From NCBI RefSeq assembly GCF_000004195.4, contig NC_030685.2, positions 58,776,048-58,840,047 of the forward strand: a stretch of 64,000 nucleotides of DNA, read 5' to 3'. The notes under the pieces were generated by a model. It did no database searches. It saw only the letters and a list, made by a program, of their open reading frames with translations, and was not told the DNA's origin. Source of the stretch: Xenopus tropicalis (lineage: Eukaryota; Chordata; Amphibia; Anura; Pipidae). Positions 56,245-64,000 of the stretch are shown piece by piece (the first letter of the stretch is position 1; the number at the start of each line of letters is the position of its first letter). A program made the position numbers and the translations under genes.

Positions 56245-56392
56245 CAGGTCAGGACTGGGATTCAAAATAGACCCTGGCATTTCCAGTACACAGAGGCCCA
56301 AACAGACCCCCCTGCCTAATAAATAATGACTGTCTATGGCATCTAGCCCCTTTGGCATTTGCCAGAATCTACAGATTGCCAATCCATCCCTG
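56245..56392. mobile_element. 148-bp hAT-like element with 8-bp duplication
   Basis: Ends CAGGTCAGGACTGGGATTC and GATTGCCAATCCATCCCTG. Flanks AAAAAGAC (56237-56244) and AACAAGAC (56393-56400) match at 7 of 8 bases. It is the uninterrupted form of the repeat that hosts the minisatellite at 24394-26280. Confidence 0.85.
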
Positions 56393-56400
56393 AACAAGAC

Positions 56401-56899
56401 CATATTATTTTTTTTATTTTGTTCATCCTTGATCTTCAAACCCATTGAAAAATATGAGAGCAATGTACTTACACATTGCTATACAGTGAGTGTGTAGAAC
56501 CGCACCACAGAACAAATGCACATACGCAGGTGGATCCTTACCTCTGTGTACATTGCTTTAGGTATTTTGGAATTATTCAACAATGGCTATAATTATTTAC
56601 ATATATTTGTAACATTGTTCTAAGCTATGGGGAGGCATAGCCAAAGAAAAGGCGGGCTTGAACCTAAAATGTCTGTTCTACACATTCCACTTTAGATTAC
56701 CCTAGTTGTAGAATGGGTAAAGAGGACCAGCATGGTATCTGTATGCAGTTAATTCCCTCATATAAGGGGCATCAGTAGGCAAGTTGCATACAGTTGTGGT
56801 AAGGCTGGCATCAAAAAAGGACAAGTGAGACCAGAATTAGTGTCCCCTTGTTTTTTTGGAGCAAAATAATAATCCTTTGTATATAGCATGCAGTTAAAT
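56401..56899. other. Unique sequence
   Basis: No gene or repeat recognised. Confidence 0.4.
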
Positions 56900-57083
56900 G
56901 ACAACAGAAAGTTTGCACTGCCCTTATGCCACCCTAGAGATGACTGGAGGTACCTACTTGTATTGACTCCATATTTGCTTATTTTGTAAGAGCACAGTTT
57001 TTGCTATCTGTGACCGGATGCCATGTTTCATAGCCCAGTTGTTGATTTGCATTATGGGTAATGCAAGAACATTGGGATACCAA
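56900..57083. repeat. Unnamed dispersed repeat, copy 2
   Basis: gacaacagaaagtttgc, gccaccctagaga, ggaggtacctac, gagcacagtttttgctatct, gatgccatgtttcatagccc, gttgatttgcattatgggta and aacattgggatacc. Same orientation as the copy at 53907, about 3 kb away. Confidence 0.75.
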
Positions 57084-58067
57084 ATTGGTTTAAAAGTGGT
57101 CCAAGATCTAAGAAATAAAATAAAATGTATCCATAATTGGAAATTATTGCAGAAAGTATTCTAAATAAAATTATATTTCATGTTTCTAAAGATTTATGCT
57201 CAGTAGTCTACTGGATTGTCATTCCCTTTTTAAATTGGTTTAGAGGGCTTTGTGCACTGAGAGAAGCTTTATTCTGAAGAACTGTAGAGGGAAACATAAA
57301 AAAGTTCTTTATTAAGTGCCAGGTGTTTTATTGCCATGGTGAAAACAGATAGTGGCACAATGGGAAGCAGATGTGTAATGTTCATAGATCTATTATACAA
57401 CCTAAAGGTTTTCTAGATATTCCTGAGATAGAACAGAAAACATGAATTCCCTGAATCATCCAATGGAGCAGAACAAAGAAGACAGGAGGTAGACAGATTG
57501 GTCCATTGGGATAGGCGCTCTGGAATGCATTTTTGTTTGGTAACGCCAAATAAACTTCCAACTTCCAACTTTCCATCTGTTCGATAACTCATGTGCATGT
57601 ATTCTTCAAATGATTTCCAATTTTGGCATTGCTGTGCTATGAATATAATATGCCATTTTACTTTTCTGTTCTTTCCAACATTCAACCAAAACCCACTTTG
57701 TCAAAAAAATTTAAAAAAGTACAAATGTTATGATATTGAATGAAACTAAAGTACATTAAACATGCATCTTAAATGGAAATTGTGTTGCATGGTGCTTGTA
57801 ATCTACTCAAAATAAAAATACGGCAAAGAGGTTTTGTGCTAACACGATAAACCCCCCAGTACATCAAGCCAAAGCAGCAAATAGGTTGCAGAAATATCCA
57901 GTTTAAGGCCCAAGAGTTGGCGTGAGCATGGCCACCTAAAGCATGTCACAGGTGATGGTGAGAGCAAGACATAATTTATTATAGTGGTTCCTAGGGTGCA
58001 ATCTTATATATATTTAGAGTTGAATGCCCAGTGCTCTGAGATGACATTGCGGAAATGTAGACTTAGT
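57084..58067. other. Unique sequence
   Basis: No gene or repeat recognised. Confidence 0.4.
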
Positions 58068-58560
58068 TTAAATAAGCAGTTCAGTGACAAATATAGATAT
58101 ATATATGGGTAAAATATAGAGACGGCGCAAAATAAAAAATGTTTTCAATATAGTTAGTTAGCCAAAAATGTAATCTTTAAGGGCTGGAGCGGGCAGTTGT
58201 CTAACATAATGTCCAGAACACTACTTCCTCCTTTACAGCTCTCTAAGCTGTTAGCAGTCAGTAACCAATCAGTGACTTGAGGGGGGGGGCATATGGGACA
58301 TAACTGTTCAGTTAGTTTGCTTTTGAATCTGACCTGTCTGGGAGAGTTTCCTACTTCAGGCTACTATTTCAAAGGTGTGGCTTCAAGAACCCTTTGTTAG
58401 AAGAAAAAAAGTCACAAAGTTCTACGTCTCATAATCTATAGCTACCAATCAGCAAGTACAATTTACTGGTCACCTGTTTGAAAGGGAACATGTGATTGAT
58501 TGCTATCAGTTATTAGATCTTATGCAAACTTTGCAATATGCATTACATTATCTCCATACT
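58068..58560. mobile_element. T2-type MITE, diverged, with a second fragment
   Basis: A decayed TTAA start at 58068 leads to cagttcagtgacaaatatag, cgcaaaataaaaaatgtttt, tagttagttagccaaaaatg and aaccaatcagtgacttgag, a T2 family I recall from frogs. From 58425, taccaatcagcaagtacaat and actggtcacctgtttgaaag belong to another common frog repeat. The G run at 58281-58289 is in the first. Confidence 0.6.
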
Positions 58561-60137
58561 CATAAAAGGAGTGCAGGAATTCACTGGGTAAAGTTATATG
58601 GTACAAAGAGTATTGTTTACATTAAGACAACACTATAACAATTCTATATATTACAGTTGTAAACGTAAAGGTCTTGATGCTTGAAGGAGCTGAAGTCTGC
58701 CAAGGATTCCATGGACTTGTTTCTATGGCATCATATTCTTAATATAACCTGCCCATAATCCGTTGTATTTTGGGTAATTGGACCACTCTATGGAAATAGC
58801 TGAGCAGAAGTAGTGTAATTAAACTATAGGATTAGAAGTAAATAAAATACTTGTCTAAATGTAGAGAATTATTGCAGAAAAGGCTTTTGCCTGGACGACT
58901 AATCTAAAAATTAGATATGCAAAAAATAAAAAAGCATTATAAAGGTAGGGAGATACACAAGCAATATATTAGTGATTGTATAAACAGTAACACCAATATG
59001 TTTTATGTATACTTGGATCTCAACATATGGGATAAGGCTGGTGAGCAGTACTGAAAGGAATTTAGTGAAGAGTGGGCAAAGAGTAATCAACCTATAACAA
59101 AGGGTCCATAGAAATCCAGGAGACATAACTGATGTGTTAATGGAGAACAAGAGCATCTGTGTAAAATAATACTTTGAAAAACCAATGACTGCAGGTGGTG
59201 TCTCAGTGGAAGCTTATTAATCATTCAGTTTTATGATGGTTTAAGAGGACCCCTTAGCTACTATCCCTCAACCAGGTGTTGGGTGGGTTTTTCTGTGTCG
59301 AGGGGAGTCCCCCAAGGGGTAAAAAAAATAGCCCTCATTCTATTCATATCTGCAGAGTAATTGTTCATACGCTAAGAAAATGTGATGCTTGCCCTTCTAG
59401 ACTCATACATTGCATGTTCAGCTCAGAGTCTTATCAAGGTATGGCGAATTCTGGGTCATACTATATGGAAAGTTTTTAAGCAATGAACATTTTTTATAAT
59501 TATTTATACCTCAGTAATACCTTATATTTAATATAAAACAGATATGTCAAAAACATTGCATGCTTTGTTTACTTTAGTCTTCCTTTCATTTGCTGAGGAC
59601 CCTTTCCAAGACAGAGTTAATATTGCAAATACAGTACTTTATCATTCTAAGTGTCAGCATAAAACCTCCTCCCCTGGCTTGAAATTGTCTTTAAAATATT
59701 TGATGGAATATGCTTTTTAACCATTAACACATGTAAGTACACCAATAAATAAATAAACGTGCCATATATTGTATATATTTCTTAGTCTCCATTTTAGTAA
59801 ATCTGCAGCCATATGTTTTCTATTGTGGAATGACACAATGACAGATTGTAACCATGGGACATGAAATATTTTGTGTAGCCCACAGGCTGATGGAGAGAAG
59901 AAAGGAACTGTATAAATACGGGGCTATTCGGTAAAGGAGATATTGAATGCCTGTGCATCATTGTTCCTACTCTTCACTATAGTAATAAGCTCTACTATAT
60001 GAACTTTATTGAACCTAAAAGATTTAAGATTTGCTTTGTCTGATTTAATTATATATATTTGTGAAGCGAGAGCAAGAGGGAGTATGCATGTTGTCAAATG
60101 TTGACATGCATACGGCTTATTAAATGTTTGGATAACT
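58561..60137. other. Unique sequence, 1.6 kb
   Basis: No gene or repeat recognised; the 67-codon frame at 59276 has no known domain. Confidence 0.45.
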
Positions 60138-60141
60138 TTAA

Positions 60142-60539
60142 AGGAATACTGTCATGGGAAAACGTGTTTTTTTTCAAAACGCATAAGTTAATAGAGCTTC
60201 TCCAGCAGAATCTTGCATTGATATCTGTTTTCAAACAGCCATATTCTTCATTTCCCAGGGTGCCACAACCACGTGACCTGTGCTCTGATAGACTTCAGTC
60301 ACACTCCTCCCAGCAGCCGATCAGCAGAACAATGGGAAGGGAGCAAGATAGCAGCTCCCAGTAGATATCAGAATAGCACTCAATAGTAAGAAATCCAGCT
60401 TGGGACTCCTCCAGTTACATGGAAGTATGAAAAACATTAGGTTACCTGAAAGCAGTTCTAATGTGTAGCGCTGGCTCCTTCTGAAAGCTCAGACTCAGGC
60501 ACAATGCACTGAGATGGCACCTCCACACCTATATTACAA
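60142..60539. mobile_element. T2-type MITE, left part
   Basis: TTAA at 60138-60141 then AGGAATACTGTCATGGG, followed by aaacgcataagttaatagag and gtgacctgtgctctgatag. From 60361 it matches 8566-8740. The right terminus is absent; the sequence changes abruptly at about 60540 into a gatgagc-family end. Confidence 0.8.
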
Positions 60540-60584
60540 ATACATATTTCGCTGAAGCCAAATGGGACAAATTCGCTCATCACT
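60540..60584. mobile_element. End fragment of the gatgagc family
   Basis: atatttcgctgaagccaaat then gggacaaattcgctcatc and CACT at 60581-60584. Confidence 0.55.
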
Positions 60585-60599
60585 GAATCTGAAAAAAAT

Positions 60600-60905
60600 T
60601 CCTTTTAAACCCTGCCATATAGAAGTCAATGGCAGATGTCCCTTCCCTACCCTTCGAGGATCCTTCTTTTGCTTCAAAACTTTAGAGGTTTCGGATTTTT
60701 GACGCTCTTTTTTTGTGCAACGATTATAAAAAAGTAGATGTTCTGAAATGTTCTGAGATGTTCGTGACTTTTTTGTGACTTTTTCCTGGACAGACTTTTT
60801 CAGTTCAGACTTTTAAGGAAATGTCAGACATTCGTGAAAATAAGTTTATTCAAATTTTTAAAAATAAAAAAATGAGAAATGTTAGAGTTTTAGTAAATGT
60901 GCCCC
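60600..60905. mobile_element. Right half of a GGGGCACATTTACTAAA-type palindromic MITE
   Basis: tatagaagtcaatggcagat, gtttcggatttttgacgctc, repeated ttcgtgacttttt words and the terminus ttttagtaaatgtgcccc ending at 60905. The end matches the right ends of the copies at 4833 and 15173, but the interior is a different subfamily. Confidence 0.6.
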
Positions 60906-60997
60906 TGTGCGCATTCTGTGTATTAAGCTACCAAATTGCCCTCCCCTTTTAACAAAACAGTGATTCTTTGTCCTTATAGTGCAATATAAATATAGTA

Positions 60998-61530
60998 TAC
61001 CGTATATACTCGAGTATAAACCGATCCGAATATAAGCCGAGGTACCTAATTTTACTTAACAAAACTGGAAAAACTTATTGACTCGAGTATAAGCCTAGGG
61101 TGGGAAATGCAGCAGCTACTGCTAAGTTTTAACAATCAAAATAAATACCAATAAAATGACATTAATTGAGGCATCAGTGGGGTATATGTTATTCAATATT
61201 TATTTCAAAGAAAAACAGTAAACTAGCTCTGTAAGCGGAGAAGAGGGTCGACAAAAACAATATGAGCACTACCCCACGCTCATTGCACATTGGCAAACTG
61301 ACAGCAGACCCAGTCCCGGAGGAGATGTAAGGGGAAATAAGTATTGCTAGTGGGAGCCTAGGCCAGGGCACTGGAGGGTCTGGTTGCGGGTGGCCTAATT
61401 TGCACACAAAGGACAGAGGGTGCTAGTCTGGAGGGACCCATAGCACCCGACTCGAGTATAAGCCGATGGTGACTTTTTCAGCACATTTTGGGTGCTGAAA
61501 AACTAGGCTTATACTCTAGTATATGCAGTA
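60998..61530. mobile_element. Mariner-type element with ctcgagtataagcc ends
   Basis: Left end TACCGTATATACTCGAGTAT, right end inverse TATACTCTAGTATATGCAGT, with TA at both tips. Inner copies of actcgagtataagcc lie at 61080 and 61449. I recall these ends as widespread in vertebrate and other animal genomes. No transposase is present. Confidence 0.78.
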
Positions 61531-61544
61531 AATGTAATGTAATA

Positions 61545-62300
61545 TAAAGCTGCCCAACTGCATCAAAATCACCCCCAGACTGGCCAGTCCTACACTCACT
61601 TTTATTTGATTCATTAAGAATTCTACTGCTTCATTATACATTTTACAAAGGGACTGGTTTTTACCTGCAACTTACTTGCTTTTAAGATTAAAAACTCCAA
61701 ATAGTTGCCCATGTATTGGCTCCCTGGCATTACCTGTCTGTATCTAGGAATGATGGGAGCAACAACATGGAGCTGGCCACTGTTCTTGTATAACCAAAAG
61801 CAAAAAACGTAAAGTTGTGCTCACCAACAAATTTTAAACCATTGGGCAAAATGAGGCTGTGACCACAAAATTCATATAGACAACAACAAAAGGTCCTCTG
61901 CACTCATCAATATATATAGGACATTAACAGGCCCAGATTTGTGGCGAGGCCACAAAGGCGAGACCACAAAGGGAGCAATGGGGACTTCTCCCCACTGCTC
62001 CATATCGGAGTTTAAATGGCCGCGCATGCACGCATGTGGCAGCATGGCAGGGGAGGGGCAGTTGAGGGCACAAATGGGGGCACCCAGATTTGAAATCCGG
62101 CGCTGGACATTGATGCATTCTGTGCATTAAGATTCTAAAAATGCCCTCAGTTTGCTTGCTTTCAAGGTTAAAACTTCCAAATGTTTGCTCTATTATTGGC
62201 CACCACTGGGATCACCTGACTTTAGCTGGGAATGATCTGAGCTACAACATATATACATACAGAGGCAGACAAGGGGGAAGTTAGAAGTCTGTAATGAAGA
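61545..62300. repeat. T2-like repeat in two direct copies, opened by a hAT element
   Basis: 61672-61770 (gcttttaagattaaaaactc, gcaacaacat) and 62155-62254 (gctttcaaggttaaaacttc, gctacaacat) are diverged direct copies. The words gcattctgtgyattaag occur at 60910 and 62114. They fit a T2-type family (catcaaaatcacccccagac), but no TTAA terminus is visible. Confidence 0.5.
61928..62105. mobile_element. 178-bp hAT element with 8-bp duplication
   Basis: Ends CAGGCCCAGATTTGTGG and inverse AAATCCGGCGCTG. Flanks GACATTAA (61920-61927) and GACATTGA (62106-62113) match at 7 of 8. GC-rich interior. Confidence 0.85.
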
Positions 62301-63039
62301 AATTACCATTGCATATTGTCCATATATTCAAGACAAAAATGCAAAGACGGATATCTATTTGATATGGATATCTATTCACCATAATTTATGTTACTCCTCA
62401 TAGGCAATACACATTTCATAATCTTTCATAATCTTTGGATAATAATATAGAAATATTCCAATCAACATGTGGGATCCTTGCACAAATTTGACTTATTTTG
62501 CTATCTAGCTTAATACTGTCCTGCAGTACATACATTGCTTTGTTAGATACCCTGCCCTTAAAACTGGATTACATCAGTACTGTTTGCCTGGTACTTTCGT
62601 GACAAATCCTGTGGTTTAGGTAACTCAATCCAAGTATATGGGCGTATACATACAAACTGATATGACACAACTATTTTTGCTGGAAAAATCTTAATTAAAC
62701 CAGCCTTAAACCTATTTTGCCAAATAGAGCATCATTAGTACAGAGGCATATCTGTCCTACAGATTCTAGGTTCTAGGTCTGACCCCAATTAGACTTAAAA
62801 TAGTGTTAAACTTTATAACATTACTACATTATTGCAGAGGCACAAGGAAGCCATCTTTCAATAATAGTCCACAATGTTCTGTTCTGCTCATTCTGGGCTG
62901 CTTTCAGTTACCTGAGTTTATGGACCCCATGGCAAAACATAATGTTGTATATTTATACAATAAATTCACAGTACCTGTACAAGCTTTATTGGGAATTACT
63001 TGGAAAATATAGCAGCAAAGATACCTTTATATTCTGCAA
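62301..63039. other. Unique sequence
   Basis: No gene or repeat recognised. Confidence 0.4.
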
Positions 63040-63692
63040 ATGAAATAATGAATAATCAGCCCTGTAGGGTCAACTTTATAATGTAACCTCACTTTCTGCT
63101 AACGTTTTCATGATTTCTGGTGACCCCTAAGCTTAGCTTCTCAACAGCAGCCCAGAGCATACTGAGCATGTGCAGTGTTTCTGACACTGCACAAAAGATG
63201 ACCTAACAAAATCCAAGATGGGGAGCTGCGGTAAACAAACTTAAAGGCCTGGATCATTATGGTTATAGGGATGCTTAAACTTTTAGCTGGTGCAATAAGT
63301 TTTGAATTTAAAATACAGCATCTTCTATACAGGTATCGGACCCCTTATCCGGAAACCCATTATCCAGAAAGCTCCGAATTACGGAAAGCCTGTCTCCCAT
63401 AGACTCCATTATAATCAAATAATTAGGATTTTTAAAATTGATTTCCTTTTTCTCTGTAATAATAAAACAGTACCTTGTATTTGATCCCAGCTAAGATATA
63501 ATTACCCCTTATTGGATGCAAAACAATCCTACTGGATTTAATTAATGTTTTATTGATTTTTTAGTAGACTTAAGGTATGAAGATCCAAATTACGGAAAGA
63601 CCCCTTATCCGGAATACCCTTGGTCCCGAGCATTCTGGATAACGGGTCCTATACCTGTATATATTATATTTTAGACTTTGGTGCTCCTTTTA
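63040..63692. mobile_element. T2-type MITE, right part, split by a TA-target MITE
   Basis: ctggtgacccctaagcttag, ctcaacagcagcccagagca, actgagcatgtgcagtg and agctggtgcaataagtt are landmarks of a common T2 family. After the nested MITE, attttagactttggtgctcc can be read as its decayed right end. Confidence 0.6.
63330..63657. mobile_element. TA-target MITE, best-preserved copy
   Basis: CAGGTATCGGACCCCTTATC at the left, inverse GGGTCCTATACCTG at the right, TA at 63328-63329 and 63658-63659. Contains tctgtaataataaaacagta and gacttaaggtatgaagatcc. It can serve as the local reference for the family. Confidence 0.92.
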
Positions 63693-64000
63693 TTGGCCTA
63701 TAGCTTTAGATCTATATCTCCAGTCACTAATATTAACACCCCCTTTTAAACTCTGTCCCACACCATAATATTTAAAAATCTCCCTTTTCTCTCTATTCGC
63801 TTAACCCCCGACTCTTCCTGCATTTTCAGTAGTTCCCCGTCTGTATCCCTTGTAATAAGCTTTTTTATTTTTGCTCTATGGAAATTTATGTAATGAAGGT
63901 TTTTACCTTCTTATTCACATACATACACACATACATTACATTTTCAGTGGCTTTATCTCTTCAAATTGCATACCTAGAGTGATTTATATTGTCACATTAT
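63693..64000. other. Unique sequence to the window edge
   Basis: Pyrimidine-rich start and a short CATA microsatellite at 63912-63937. No gene seen. Confidence 0.4.

Noticed and set aside
56038..56463. 141-codon minus-strand frame
   Set aside because: It spans the 148-bp hAT-like element with both duplications, so it cannot be one ancestral gene.
1..64000. A previously undescribed multi-gene system
   Set aside because: No intact genes, operon-like clusters or RNA genes are visible. The content is mobile elements, their remnants and unique non-coding DNA.

Overview
This window looks like vertebrate intergenic or intronic DNA from a Xenopus genome, most likely X. tropicalis but possibly X. 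laevis. That is inferred from its repeats. Many elements carry the TTAA target and AGGRR termini of the T2/Kolobok MITEs described from Xenopus. Others match hAT, Harbinger-like, TA-target and LINE families that I recall as abundant in that genus. I see no intact protein-coding gene, tRNA, rRNA, CRISPR array or bacterial-type operon. Nearly all open reading frames of 60-260 codons fall in simple, palindromic or tandem repeats.

Layout. 1-5.4 kb: two palindromic Harbinger-like MITEs (828-2089, 4833-5421), an L1-like LINE remnant, a small MITE with TTA duplications and a GC-rich T2 element. 6-9.5 kb: a T2-like element split by a hAT element that carries a minisatellite, then a T2 element split by a TA-target MITE. 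9.5-14.4 kb: mostly unique sequence with two small inverted-repeat elements. 14.4-15.8 kb: a dead Tc1-like transposon interrupted by two MITEs stacked on TTA sites. 16-24 kb: mostly unique. 24.4-26.3 kb: a short hAT-like repeat opened by a 1.75-kb insert with a CpG-rich promoter-like stretch and a minisatellite of higher-order structure. 26-34.5 kb: T2 halves, TA-target MITEs and an L2-type LINE 3' end nested in another LINE tail. 36.7-40.4 kb: two large palindromic MITEs, a faint protein-like stretch on the minus strand and more MITEs. 44.6-45.4 kb: four MITEs almost end to end. 45.6-50.1 kb: three copies of one hAT family. 51.5-52.1 kb: a 108-bp tandem amplification of a LINE/SINE tail. 54-64 kb: a second copy of the first palindromic family, an unnamed repeat pair, short hAT elements with 8-bp duplications, a mariner-type element and further T2 and TA-target elements.

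There is no gene network to describe. The main content is a readable insertion history, in which target-site duplications and uninterrupted sister copies give the order of events. Low-confidence items worth checking are a CRE plus TATA arrangement at 24605-24638, a protein-like stretch on the minus strand near 38.9-39.1 kb, and repeat-free segments at 30.03-30.31 and 50.47-50.85 kb. Family names come from memory and pattern recognition, not from a database search.
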